DNA of 35,364 bases from Streptomyces diastatochromogenes (lineage in GTDB: Bacteria > Actinomycetota > Actinomycetes > Streptomycetales > Streptomycetaceae). Where the stretch lies: assembly GCA_001418405.1 (NCBI GenBank), contig LIQL01000036.1, positions 1-35,364 of the forward strand, in the 5' to 3' direction. The translations under genes were made by a program, and so were the position numbers. Below the pieces are notes generated by a model. That model did no database searches. It was not told where the DNA came from and worked only from the letters and a program-made list of their open reading frames with translations. Each line of letters starts with the position of its first letter. Positions within the stretch are counted from its first letter, which is position 1. Positions 7,549 through 15,962 of the stretch are shown here, piece after piece.

Positions 7549-9165
7549 ATGCGGATGCTGGGAGTGGACGGCCCGACGCACGTGGGACCGTTCCGGACGG
7601 TCGGGGTGCTCGGGCAGGGCGGCATGGGGCAGGTACTGCTCGGCGTGGCGCCGGACGGGCGGCTGGTGGCCGTCAAGCGGGTGCACGCCGATCTCGCGGA
7701 GGACCCCGGCTTCCGGTCGCGGTTCCGGCGCGAGGTGGACGCGTCCCGGCGGGTCTCCGGCGCCTACACCGCGCCGGTCGTCGACGCCGACCCGGACGCG
7801 TCGACGCCCTGGCTGGCCTCGCTCTTCCTACCGGGGCCCACGCTGGACGAGGCGTTGGAGGCGGGCGGACCGCTGCCCGAGGAGGCGGTGCGGCTGCTCG
7901 CCGCCGGCCTCGCCCAGGCACTGGACGACATCCACCGGGCCGGATTGGTGCACCGGGACCTGAAGCCGTCCAACGTGCTCCTGACGGAGGACGGCGTGCG
8001 GGTCGTCGACTTCGGGATAGCCCGGGCGGCCGACCACGAGACCAAGCTGACCCGCACCGGCGCGCTGATCGGCTCGCCGGCGTACATGTCGCCCGAGCAG
8101 GTCCGGGGCGAGCAACCGGGCCCGGCGAGCGACGTGTTCTCGCTCGGCGTCACGCTGGTCACGGCCAGTACGGGCCGGAGCCCGTTCGCCGGCGACTCGC
8201 CGCTCGCGCTGCTGCACGCCGTCGCCCACGACCTCCCCGACCTGGAGTCCGTCCCGGCGCGGCTGCGCCCGCTCGTCGAACCGTGCCTGGCGAAGGACCC
8301 GGCCGCGCGGCCAACCCCGGCCCAACTCCGCGCGCTGATCGGCCCGCTGGCGCCCGCCGCACGCCCCTGGCCGAGGACCGTCTACGAGCGGATCGCGGAA
8401 CGCCGGGACTGGGCGACGCGGCTCACGGCCACCGCCGAACCGCTGTCCGCGCCTGCACCACCCGCACTGCCCATCCCGGTCGACACCGTGCCCACCCCGG
8501 CCCCGGCGACGCCCCGGGCGTCCGTGCTGCGCCGGCGCCCCGGGTGGCTGCTCGGCGCGATCGTGGGGGCCGTGGCGCTCGCGACCGCGGTCGCCACCGT
8601 CCTCGCGCTCGGCCCGACCGACGTTTACCACTCGTTCTTCCCGGAGCCGGTGCCGACGCCCGGTTCGGTGCCGCTCGCCAAGGTGTCGGACAAGTACACC
8701 AAGACCGTCCCGACCTGCGCGCAGGCCGGCCGCAGCATGACGGCACCGGCCGGCTTCGGCCGCCCCGGGGGCAACGTGCCGGGCGTGTGGCAGCAGTCCG
8801 ACGGCGACGGACACAGCCACCCGTCGACGCGTTGCGTGTGGACCTCCCGCTCCGGCGACCAGATCGACTTCTCCTGGGACCTCTACCGCTCCCGCGCCGG
8901 CGGCCCCACCGGCGCCGAACAGTCCAAGGAACACTACGAGGGCATGTACATGGGCTCGAAGACCCTGCGGGACGCCGGGCTGGGCTTCGTGGAGGAGGGC
9001 ATGTGGCTCAACGAATCCAGCGAGAACAACTGCGTGCTGTACGCCCGGGACGTCAACCTGTACCTCTTCGTCGCGGTCAAGGGCGTCCACTACCCGAAGG
9101 GCGCCTGTGAAGGGCTCGCCAAGGACATGGCCCGCCAGGGCGTCGCGGCGGTGAAGGCCCTGTGA
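7549..9165 (+). CDS. Receptor-type Ser/Thr protein kinase, first of a pair
   Basis: 538 aa from ATG 7549, with GGGGAGGG 10 nt upstream. Hanks-type kinase domain (about 12-270): glycine loop LGQGGMGQV (21-29), K43 in AVKRV, HRDLKPSN (135-142), DFG (154-156), and an activation loop with several threonines before SPEQ (181-184). All catalytic residues are intact. A proline-rich juxtamembrane stretch leads to one membrane helix (about 333-354) and an extracellular domain of about 180 residues with four cysteines (390, 429, 495, 520). There are no PASTA repeats. The next gene is a paralogue whose start overlaps this stop, so the two kinases are co-translated and may act together. The ligand is unknown. 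Confidence 0.93.
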   Translation: MRMLGVDGPTHVGPFRTVGVLGQGGMGQVLLGVAPDGRLVAVKRVHADLAEDPGFRSRFRREVDASRRVSGAYTAPVVDADPDASTPWLASLFLPGPTLDEALEAGGPLPEEAVRLLAAGLAQALDDIHRAGLVHRDLKPSNVLLTEDGVRVVDFGIARAADHETKLTRTGALIGSPAYMSPEQVRGEQPGPASDVFSLGVTLVTASTGRSPFAGDSPLALLHAVAHDLPDLESVPARLRPLVEPCLAKDPAARPTPAQLRALIGPLAPAARPWPRTVYERIAERRDWATRLTATAEPLSAPAPPALPIPVDTVPTPAPATPRASVLRRRPGWLLGAIVGAVALATAVATVLALGPTDVYHSFFPEPVPTPGSVPLAKVSDKYTKTVPTCAQAGRSMTAPAGFGRPGGNVPGVWQQSDGDGHSHPSTRCVWTSRSGDQIDFSWDLYRSRAGGPTGAEQSKEHYEGMYMGSKTLRDAGLGFVEEGMWLNESSENNCVLYARDVNLYLFVAVKGVHYPKGACEGLAKDMARQGVAAVKAL

Positions 9166-10721
9166 GCACCACGGCGCCCCTGCCGGCACAGGCCGGCCCC
9201 TACGTCCTGCTCACCGAACTCGGCCGGGGCGGCATGGGCCGCGTCCTGCTCGGGGTCGCACCCGACGGACGGCCGGCCGCGGTGAAGCTGGTGCACGCCC
9301 GGCACGCCGCCGACGACGGCTTCCGGACCCGCTTCCGGCGGGAGGTGGCGGCTTCGCGGAGGGTCTCCGGCGCGTACACCGCGGCCGTCCTCGACGCCGA
9401 CGCGGACGCCGAACTCCCCTGGCTCGCCTCGGTGTTCGTGGCCGGGCCGTCGCTGGGCGCGGCCGTGGAGGGCGCCGGACCGCTGCCGGAGGACGCCCTG
9501 CACCGACTGGCGGTGGGACTGACGACGGCACTGGACGAGATCCACCGGGCCGGTCTCGTCCACCGCGACCTCAAACCGGAGAACGTCCTGCTCGCCGAGG
9601 ACGGCGCCCGAGTGATCGACTTCGGCATCGCGCGGGCCGCGGAGTCCGCCGACGCCACCGAACTCACCGGCACCGGCTGGGTGGTCGGCTCGCCCCCCTT
9701 CATGTCGCCCGAGCAGGCGCAGAGCCGGGAACTGACCGGGGCCAGCGACGTGTTCTCACTCGGCACGGTGCTCGTGCTGGCGGCGACCGGCCGCAGCCCG
9801 TTCGCCGGCCCGTCCGCCCTCCAGACGCTCTACAACGTCGTCCACACCGAACCCGACCTGAGCGGCCTGCCCCCGGCGCTGCACCCGATCGTCACCCGCT
9901 GCCTGGCCAAGGAGCCGGCCGACCGGCCCGCACCGGCCGAACTCCTCGCCCTCCTGGGCCCGGTGGCCCCGACGGACCGACCGTGGCCGCCCGCCGTGCA
10001 CCGCATGGTCGACGTGCAACGGGCCCGGATCGCGGGCCTGCTCGACGGCGACCCCGAGCGCACGGCACTGCTGGGGGACGCCGGTCCCGTCGCCCCGCGC
10101 ACGGCCGTCCTCACCGCGCATGCCGCGCCGGTCGCGCCGCCGCGGCGCCGGCGCACCGCGGCGTGGGTGGCGGCGGCCGGCGTACTGGCGGCGGCTCTCG
10201 CCACCGGCGGCTACCTGCTGCTGAACGGCGGCGGCGGTGCTGGCGCCGCCCCGGACAGGTACGTGACGATGCCGGTGTGCTCGGAGGCCGCGGTCAAGCT
10301 TCCGCTGCGCACCGAGCGGCGCAAGGACAAGGACGTCTACCAGGAACAGGGGGACAGCGCGAAGACCGAGTGCTCCTGGTTCGACCGGGACCAGCCGCAG
10401 ACGGACGGCTGGAACTACTCCCCCAGCGCCGACGTCTCGTGGGAGCTGAGCCGCACGCGCCCCGACGGGAGCGGCACCGCGCGGCAGCAGCAGGACTTCG
10501 CCGACGGTGCGAAGTCCGGGTTCCCCCAGACCGGGCTCGGCTTCGGCGACGAGGCGTACTGGACGACCGGCGCCGCCCAAACCAGCTGCCAGCTCAACGT
10601 CCGCGACGGCAACCTCGTGGTGCGGGCCTACCTGGTCCGCGCCCAGCACCCCGCCTGCGAGGCGGAGGCCCGGGACCTCGCGAGGGCGGCGCTGGCGGCC
10701 ATGCCGCCGCGGGCGTCCTGA
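9162..10721 (+). CDS. Receptor-type Ser/Thr protein kinase, second of a pair
   Basis: 519 aa. GTG 9162 overlaps the TGA of the first kinase (GTGA), so translation is probably coupled. The kinase domain is intact: GRGGMGRV loop (21-28), lysine in AVKLV (42), HRDLKPEN (134-141), DFG (153-155), SPEQ. A basic linker is followed by a membrane helix (about 334-354) and an extracellular domain of about 160 residues with cysteines at 373, 404, 476 and 499. The spacing and surrounding residues (C-S-W, a C near RDGNL, then ACEAEARDLAR) mirror the first kinase (C-V-W, C near RDVNL, GACEGLAKDMAR), pointing to a tandem duplication followed by divergence. The extracellular part may be related to DUF3558-type lipoproteins; that is a guess. 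Confidence 0.92.
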   Translation: MSTTAPLPAQAGPYVLLTELGRGGMGRVLLGVAPDGRPAAVKLVHARHAADDGFRTRFRREVAASRRVSGAYTAAVLDADADAELPWLASVFVAGPSLGAAVEGAGPLPEDALHRLAVGLTTALDEIHRAGLVHRDLKPENVLLAEDGARVIDFGIARAAESADATELTGTGWVVGSPPFMSPEQAQSRELTGASDVFSLGTVLVLAATGRSPFAGPSALQTLYNVVHTEPDLSGLPPALHPIVTRCLAKEPADRPAPAELLALLGPVAPTDRPWPPAVHRMVDVQRARIAGLLDGDPERTALLGDAGPVAPRTAVLTAHAAPVAPPRRRRTAAWVAAAGVLAAALATGGYLLLNGGGGAGAAPDRYVTMPVCSEAAVKLPLRTERRKDKDVYQEQGDSAKTECSWFDRDQPQTDGWNYSPSADVSWELSRTRPDGSGTARQQQDFADGAKSGFPQTGLGFGDEAYWTTGAAQTSCQLNVRDGNLVVRAYLVRAQHPACEAEARDLARAALAAMPPRAS

Positions 10722-10735
10722 GCCGCCCCGGCGGG

Positions 10736-10759
10736 CCGGCCGTGGGGTCCCGCGGCCGG
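10736..10759. terminator. Hairpin terminator between kinase pair and deaminase
   Basis: CCGGCCG (10736-10742) pairs with CGGCCGG (10753-10759) across a 10-nt loop, in the 52-nt gap between two convergent genes. Confidence 0.5.
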
Positions 10760-10773
10760 GGCGCGCCGCGGGA

Positions 10774-11280
10774 TCAGTCCCAGAAGCCGGCGTGGACCTC
10801 GCGCGCCTCGGGGAGGTCGACGGGGCCGACGACCTCCAGGGGACGCTGTCCCGCCGCGAAGACGTCGCGGCAGGGCAGGGCCATGGTGGGGTTCTTCTCG
10901 TCGGCGCCGGTCATGGCCAGGAGCCCGTCCTCGCCGAGCGCGTAGACGACGCGGCCGACGTTCCCCCAGTAGATCGCGCCCGCGCACATCGCGCAGGGTT
11001 CGGTGCTGGTGTAGAGGGTGCAGGCGCGTAGGAAGTCGGCGTCGTACCGGGCGGTGGCCAGGCGGACGAGGTTGGTCTCGGCGTGGCCGGTGGCGTCGCG
11101 TTCGGTGGTGACGGTGTTCTCGGCCTCCAGCAGGATCGCTCCGTCGGGACCGGTGAGCAGCGCGCCGAACGGGTGGTTGCCGGCCGCGCGGGCACGGCGG
11201 GCCACGGCGACGGCGGTGTGCAGCAGCGCGACGTCGGCAGGGCCGGCGGTCGGGTCGGTGCGGTGCGGGGCGGCGGTCAT
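10774..11280 (-). CDS. Cytidine/guanine deaminase-family nucleoside deaminase
   Basis: 168 aa from ATG 11280, with GAGGAG 8 nt upstream. The zinc site of the cytidine deaminase-like fold is present: HAE in ATGHAETNLVRL and PCAMC in STEPCAMCAGAIYWGN. NHPFGALL forms the usual N-terminal substrate strand. The AIYWGN context is closer to guanine deaminase and tRNA adenosine deaminase-like proteins than to cytidine deaminase, and its length fits a free-standing nucleobase deaminase. A second member of this superfamily lies at 20918-21484 next to xanthine dehydrogenase genes. This one has no purine-pathway neighbour, so its substrate is open. Confidence 0.85.
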   Translation of the reverse strand: MTAAPHRTDPTAGPADVALLHTAVAVARRARAAGNHPFGALLTGPDGAILLEAENTVTTERDATGHAETNLVRLATARYDADFLRACTLYTSTEPCAMCAGAIYWGNVGRVVYALGEDGLLAMTGADEKNPTMALPCRDVFAAGQRPLEVVGPVDLPEAREVHAGFWD

Positions 11281-11471
11281 GCCGGGAACTCCTCGGGGTG
11301 TGCGGGGTGCGTCGGGCGGCGGGCCGCCCTGCCGTGAGCCGGTCGGGCACCGCGTCTGCCGCGCTTCCCACCCCGGGTCCGCGGTAAACCCGTACCCCGG
11401 TTGTCCCATCTCACCTTCCACATTCCGGACGGCTCGCGGCGGTTCGCGGGCCCGCACCGTAGGCTGACCGG

Positions 11472-11687
11472 TGCAGCTGGTTCGCCCCGTCCGCCAGGCG
11501 GGAGGCGTCGCAAGAGGGAACCCGGTGGGAATCCGGGACTGCCCCGCAGCGGTGAGTGGGAACGACCGCCGTCATACGCACTGGGCCCGACGTACGGGGC
11601 CCGGGAAGCGACGGCCATTAGGAGTCTCGTCCGACACGAGGCGCGCCCGCGAGTCCGAAGACCTGCCAACTGCCCGCGCGCGAACCA
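11472..11687 (+). ncRNA. Cobalamin riboswitch upstream of metE
   Basis: The conserved core reads GCAAGAGGGAA, then CCGGTGGGAATCCGG, then ACTGCCCCGCAGCGGTGAG. The B12 box region GAGTCCGAAGACCTGCCA lies at 11651-11668. The closing helix P1 can form between GCAGCTGG (11473-11480) and CCAACTGC (11667-11673), extended by TGGTTCGC (11478-11485) with GCGAACCA (11680-11687). A TAGGCT -10-like element at 11460-11465 gives a start just in front. The riboswitch is expected to shut down metE when adenosyl- or methylcobalamin is present. The stretch from 11688 to 11849 is the probable expression platform. Confidence 0.95.
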
Positions 11688-11849
11688 CTCGTGCGCGGAC
11701 ATCCCGGTGACCTCGTGGGCGGGTCGGCGTAGACACCAGGCGGACCAGGGCTCCCCGTGCGGGCGTCGGGCACCGCCGGGTTCGTCACCCCTTCGCGCTC
11801 TCTTCCCGTCGCCGGGACCTCAGGGATTCATCTCGCGAAGGAGATCTCC

Positions 11850-14159
11850 GTGACCGTCAAGCCCGAAGCCGTGACCGCACGGGCCACCGTGTACGGCTAC
11901 CCCCGGCAGGGACAGCGCCGGGAGCTGAAGCAGGCCATCGAGGGCTACTGGAAGGGCCGCGTCACCGCGGACGCCCTGCGGGCCACCGCCGCCGAGTTGC
12001 GTCGGGGCCACTGGCAGGACCTGGTGGACGCCGGCGTGCACGAGGTGCCGACCGGCGACTTCTCGTACTACGACCACGTGCTGGACGCCAGCGTCATGGT
12101 CGGTGCGGTGCCCGAGCGGCACCGCGCGGCGGTGGCCGCCGATCCGCTCGACGGCTACTTCGCGATGGCCCGCGGCACCCAGGACGTGGCGCCGCTGGAG
12201 ATGACCAAGTGGTTCGACACCAACTACCACTACCTGGTGCCCGAGTTGGGGCCGGACACCGCCTTCGTCGCCGACTCCCGCAAGCAGGTCGCGGAGCTCA
12301 AGGAAGCCCTCGCGCTGGGGCTGGCCGCCCGCCCGGTGCTGGTCGGGCCGGTCACCTATCTCCTGCTGTCCAAGCCCGCCCCCGGGGTCGCCGCGGACTT
12401 CGAGCCGCTGACGCTCCTGGACCGGCTGCTGCCGGTCTACGCGGAGGTCCTCGCGGACCTGCGGGCGGCGGGCGCGCAGTGGGTGCAGCTGGACGAGCCG
12501 GCGCTGGTCCAGGACCGCACGCCGGCCGAGTTGAACGCCGCGGCGCGCGCCTACCGTGACCTCGGCGCCCGCACCGACCGGCCCCAGCTCCTGCTCGCCT
12601 CCTACTTCGACCGACTCGGCGACGCCCTGCCGGTGCTGGCCAAGGCCCCCGTCGAGGGCCTGGCGCTGGACTTCACCGAGGCCGCCGCCGCCAACCTCGA
12701 CGCCCTGGCCGCCGTCGGCGGCCTGCCGGGCAAGCGCCTGGTGGCCGGCGTGGTCAACGGCCGCAACATCTGGATCAACGACCTGGAGAAGTCGCTGGCC
12801 ACCCTCGGCACGCTGCTCGGCCTCGCCGACCGGGTGGACGTCGCGGCGTCCTGCTCGTTGCTGCACGTGCCGCTGGACGCCGGCCTCGAACGGGACGTCG
12901 ATCCGCAGGTCGCGCGGTGGCTGGCCTTCGCCAAGCAGAAGACCACGGAGCTGGTGACCCTGGCGCGGGGCCTGTCGCAGGGCACCGACACGATCGCCGC
13001 CGAACTCGCCGCCAACCGTGCCGACCTGGCCTCCCGCGCGCGTTCCGCCCTCACCCACGACCCGGTGGTGCGGGCCCGTGCCGGGGCCGTCACCGAGGCC
13101 GACGCCCGCCGGTCCCAGCCGTACACCGAACGGGCCACCGCCCAGCGCACCCACCTCGGGCTGCCGCTGCTGCCCACGACGACCATCGGCTCGTTCCCGC
13201 AGACCGGCGAACTGCGCGCCGCCCGCGCCGACCTGCGCGCCGGCCGCATCGACACCGCCGGCTACGAGGAGCGCATCGAGGCCGAGATCCAGGAGGTCAT
13301 CGCCTTCCAGGAGAAGACCGGCCTCGACGTCCTGGTCCACGGCGAGCCCGAACGCAACGACATGGTCCAGTACTTCGCCGAGCAGCTCACCGGCTACCTC
13401 GCCACCCGGCACGGCTGGGTCCAGTCCTACGGCACCCGCTACGTGCGCCCGCCGATCCTGGCCGGCGACATCTCCCGCCCCGAGCCGATGACCGTCCGCT
13501 GGACCACGTACGCCCAGTCGCTGACCCGACGTCCCGTCAAGGGCATGCTCACCGGCCCCGTCACCATGCTCGCCTGGTCCTTCGTCCGCGACGACCAACC
13601 CCTCGGCGACACCGCACGCCAGGTCGCCCTCGCGCTCCGCGACGAGGTCGACGACCTGGAGGCGGCCGGCACGTCGGTCATCCAGGTCGACGAGCCCGCA
13701 CTGCGCGAGACCCTGCCGCTGCGGGCCGCCGACCACGCCGCGTACCTCGCCTGGGCCACCGAGGCGTTCCGCCTGTCGACGGCGGGCGTGCGGCCGGACA
13801 CCCAGATCCACACGCACATGTGCTACGCCGAGTTCGGCGACATCGTCCAGGCCATCGACGACCTCGACGCCGACGTCATCAGCCTGGAGGCCACCCGCTC
13901 CCACATGCAGGTCGCCCGCGAACTGGCCGCCCACGGCTACCCGCGCGAGGCCGGCCCGGGGGTCTACGACATCCACTCCCCCCGCGTCCCGAGCGCCCAG
14001 GAGGCCGCCGACCTGCTGCGCACCGGACTGCGGGCCATCCCCGCGGAACGCCTGTGGGTCAACCCCGACTGCGGGCTGAAGACCCGCGACTGGCCCGAGG
14101 TCCGGGCGTCCCTGGAGAGCCTGGTCAGCGCGGCCCGGACGGTGCGCGCCGAGTTGTAG
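11850..14159 (+). CDS. metE: Cobalamin-independent methionine synthase
   Basis: 769 aa from GTG 11850, with AAGGAG at 11838-11843 (6-nt spacing). It transfers a methyl group from 5-methyltetrahydrofolate(Glu)n to homocysteine to make methionine, in the cytoplasm, without B12. Length and order fit MetE: an N-terminal barrel (YGYPRQGQRRELKQAIEGYW), a linker, and a C-terminal catalytic barrel beginning LPTTTIGSFPQT. The zinc and homocysteine site residues are visible in HTHMCYAEF and in NPDCGLKTRDW, and EPERNDMVQYF is the folate/substrate segment. The long leader holds a cobalamin riboswitch, so expression should rise when B12 is scarce. A strong hairpin follows the stop. It is the clearest housekeeping gene in the window. 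Confidence 0.98.
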   Translation: MTVKPEAVTARATVYGYPRQGQRRELKQAIEGYWKGRVTADALRATAAELRRGHWQDLVDAGVHEVPTGDFSYYDHVLDASVMVGAVPERHRAAVAADPLDGYFAMARGTQDVAPLEMTKWFDTNYHYLVPELGPDTAFVADSRKQVAELKEALALGLAARPVLVGPVTYLLLSKPAPGVAADFEPLTLLDRLLPVYAEVLADLRAAGAQWVQLDEPALVQDRTPAELNAAARAYRDLGARTDRPQLLLASYFDRLGDALPVLAKAPVEGLALDFTEAAAANLDALAAVGGLPGKRLVAGVVNGRNIWINDLEKSLATLGTLLGLADRVDVAASCSLLHVPLDAGLERDVDPQVARWLAFAKQKTTELVTLARGLSQGTDTIAAELAANRADLASRARSALTHDPVVRARAGAVTEADARRSQPYTERATAQRTHLGLPLLPTTTIGSFPQTGELRAARADLRAGRIDTAGYEERIEAEIQEVIAFQEKTGLDVLVHGEPERNDMVQYFAEQLTGYLATRHGWVQSYGTRYVRPPILAGDISRPEPMTVRWTTYAQSLTRRPVKGMLTGPVTMLAWSFVRDDQPLGDTARQVALALRDEVDDLEAAGTSVIQVDEPALRETLPLRAADHAAYLAWATEAFRLSTAGVRPDTQIHTHMCYAEFGDIVQAIDDLDADVISLEATRSHMQVARELAAHGYPREAGPGVYDIHSPRVPSAQEAADLLRTGLRAIPAERLWVNPDCGLKTRDWPEVRASLESLVSAARTVRAEL

Positions 14160-14182
14160 GCCCGGGTCCGGCGGCCGCCGGG

Positions 14183-14211
14183 CCCGCCCCGGTCGTCGTG
14201 ACCGGGGCGGG
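14183..14211. terminator. Bidirectional hairpin terminator after metE
   Basis: CCCGCCCCGGTC (14183-14194) pairs perfectly with GACCGGGGCGGG (14200-14211) around a 5-nt loop, between the convergent metE and binding-protein genes. Confidence 0.8.
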
Positions 14212-14252
14212 CGGGCGCCGGCGCGTTCGGGCCGTCCGGCCTGCGCGCGCCG

Positions 14253-15365
14253 TCAGCCGGTGTGGCGGATCCGGAAGCGGGCGGGCTCCGCCGGATCCCG
14301 GTCGACGACCTGGACCGGTGCCCCCTCCCCCTGCCACACGCCGATGCCCGGCGTGCGGCCGAACCGGATCGGGCCGCGGGTGCCCTCGACCTCGACGCGC
14401 GGCCAGGCTTCGGCGATGCGCGCCCGGTCCTGGCCGTGCGAGCGCAGCACTTCGGCGAGGACGGTGACCGCGTCGTAGCCCTCGAAGGCCACGAAGGAGG
14501 GCGGCTCGGCCAGCCGCTCGTGCAGGGCCGCCGCCACGCGCGCACCGAACGGTCCGAGGCGCTCGGGCAGGTAGCGCAGGAACGGGATGCCGGCGCCGTC
14601 GTCGCCGAGCGACGCGGCCCACGAGGCGAACTCCGGTTGCCCGGCCGGAGCGCCCATCAGGAGCCCGGCGTGCCGCTGATCCCGGCGGACGGCCCGGACG
14701 ATCGACACGGCCGGTTCCGGGTGGCCGACCAGGAGCAGCAGGGCCGTCGCGCCGTGGTCGACGAGCGCGTCGCACAGGTCCGTTGGGGCGAGCGTGCTCG
14801 CGTCGAGTGCGACGACGTCACCGCCGCGCGGCGCGAGGTGGTCCCGCAGGATGCGGGTCCCGGACGTCCAGTAGACGCTCGGCGCGGCTGCCACGGCGAC
14901 GCGCCGGTGGCCCGCGCCGAGCAGGAAGTCCGCGTAGCTCCGCCAGCCGCGGGACTGCGGCGGGGCGAGGCGCGCGACCCATGGCGTCGGCCCGTCGGTG
15001 AGGGCGTCGAGCACCGCCGACGAGCAGAGGAACGGCAGCCCGAGCGCGTCGGCCCTGACGGCCGCGGTCCGGGCCACGACGCTGTGGTACTCCCCCACCA
15101 CGGCAGCCACCCCCAGGCGCGCCAGCTCCTCGACGGCCGCCGCGGCCCGCTGCGGATCGGCCGCGGTGTCCCGGACCACCACCTCCAGTGGCCGCCCGAC
15201 GATCCCGCCGGCGTCATTGACGTCGCGAACGGCCACCTCGATGCCGGCGAGCAGGTGGTGGCCCGCTTCGGTCCAGCCGGGCGGGGTGAGCGGGGCGAGG
15301 GCGCCGATCCGGACGGGTTCCCCGTCGGTCGGTGGTGCTCCGGCTGGGGCGGGTGGCGTGTTCAT
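14253..15365 (-). CDS. Type I periplasmic-binding-protein-fold protein without signal peptide
   Basis: 370 aa from ATG 15365, with GGGAGA about 11 nt upstream. It resembles branched-chain amino acid/amide binding proteins of ABC transporters: VRIGALAPLTPPGW at the start, LLAGIEVAVRDVNDAGGIVGRPLEVVVRD, GVAAVVGEYHSVVARTAA, and late FVAFEGYDAVTVLAEVLRSHG. The N-terminus (MNTPPAPAGAPPTDGEPVRIG) has neither a hydrophobic signal nor a lipobox, and in-frame sequence upstream does not supply one. No permease or ATPase gene is nearby. It may therefore be a cytosolic sensor, as AmiC is for amides, or an orphan binding protein that lost its export signal. Confidence 0.75.
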   Translation of the reverse strand: MNTPPAPAGAPPTDGEPVRIGALAPLTPPGWTEAGHHLLAGIEVAVRDVNDAGGIVGRPLEVVVRDTAADPQRAAAAVEELARLGVAAVVGEYHSVVARTAAVRADALGLPFLCSSAVLDALTDGPTPWVARLAPPQSRGWRSYADFLLGAGHRRVAVAAAPSVYWTSGTRILRDHLAPRGGDVVALDASTLAPTDLCDALVDHGATALLLLVGHPEPAVSIVRAVRRDQRHAGLLMGAPAGQPEFASWAASLGDDGAGIPFLRYLPERLGPFGARVAAALHERLAEPPSFVAFEGYDAVTVLAEVLRSHGQDRARIAEAWPRVEVEGTRGPIRFGRTPGIGVWQGEGAPVQVVDRDPAEPARFRIRHTG

Positions 15366-15583
15366 GCGTCTGCTTCTCCCGAACGACGAGGCGGCGGCAG
15401 GGCGCCCGGAGCGCGGGGTGGCAGAGCGCGGCACCGCGCGCTCGTGCCCTCGCGCCGTCCCGGGCGCACCTGGGGGATCATGCCGGTCATTGCATCCACG
15501 ACCCTCGTCGACCGGCAACCCATTAACGCGACCGGAAACGGGAACCGGTGGATCAACAACGCGGGGCAGGGCCTTTCGGTGCG
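15366..15583. other. Intergenic region upstream of the binding protein
   Basis: No gene is visible. It should contain the promoter of the binding-protein gene; I cannot place a convincing -35/-10 pair. Its far end meets the prpB relic. Confidence 0.4.
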
Positions 15584-15721
15584 TCAGGTTCCGGGCGGAA
15601 GGGTGAAGTCGTGGACGGCCGAGTCGAAGCGCGCGTAGTCCTGGTAGCCGAGGAGTTCGTACAGCCGGGAGCGGATCTGCATGCCGGGCAGCGCCCCGAC
15701 CACCGTGCCGACCTGCGGATT
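15584..15721 (-). pseudogene. 3' relic of methylisocitrate lyase (prpB)
   Basis: Read on the minus strand, this stretch ends in MQIRSRLYELLGYQDYARFD, then SAVHDFTLPPGT and a stop at 15586-15584. The pattern matches the very C-terminus of PrpB-type methylisocitrate lyases (E. coli: MQTRNELYESINYYQYEEKL, then DDLF and a few residues). About 13 further codons upstream can be read (NPQVGTVVGALPG) before similarity fades, and a stop closes the frame at 15763-15761. No catalytic region (KKCGH-type loop) is present, so it cannot be a functional lyase. The neighbouring relic of a ScfR/RamB-like regulator on the other strand supports the assignment. It rests on remembered family sequence and has not been tested by search. 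Confidence 0.6.
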
Positions 15722-15824
15722 CCGCACCGTTGCCGGCGGTGAATCGGCGCATCCCGCGCATCACGCGAATGCTATTTTTGCCCCCGCCCAGGCAGCGAAC
15801 GGCCGGGCGAGGAAGGGGTGTGCG

Positions 15825-15962
15825 GTGGCCCGGCGACCGACCGAGCGGAAGGTCTACGCGCACACGAAGCTGCGCCGGTTGCGGCGCGAGCACGGGATGA
15901 ACCAGGTCGAGTCGGAGGAAGGCCATCGTCCCGTGCCGGAAGCAGGAGGAACGCCCGCGTGA
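15825..15962 (+). pseudogene. 5' relic of a ScfR/RamB-type XRE regulator
   Basis: From GTG 15825, with GAGGAAGG upstream, a 45-codon frame encodes VARRPTERKVYAHTKLRRLR then REHGMNQVE. This resembles the N-terminus of short-chain fatty acyl regulators of the ScfR/PrpR/RamB group (xYVGxRLRQLRxERGLSQVELA). Just after the first HTH helix (about 15911) the match stops and an unrelated tail runs to TGA 15960-15962, so the rest of the HTH and the large sensory domain are gone. The start region looks intact, with an AT-rich GCTATTTTTGC at 15771-15781 upstream. The stop overlaps the GTG of the next gene, so the stub may still be translated and could couple to it. Confidence 0.6.

Noticed and set aside
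11820..13976. 718-codon minus-strand frame opposite metE
   Set aside because: It is antisense to a certain gene and rich in Val/Gly/Asp/Arg as expected for a GC-bias artefact.
12917..14467. Long plus-strand frame over the second half of metE
   Set aside because: It is extremely Arg/Pro-rich, has no recognisable domain, and metE is certain.
14262..15638. 458-codon plus-strand frame opposite the binding protein
   Set aside because: It is an antisense artefact with low-information composition; the minus-strand protein has a clear fold.
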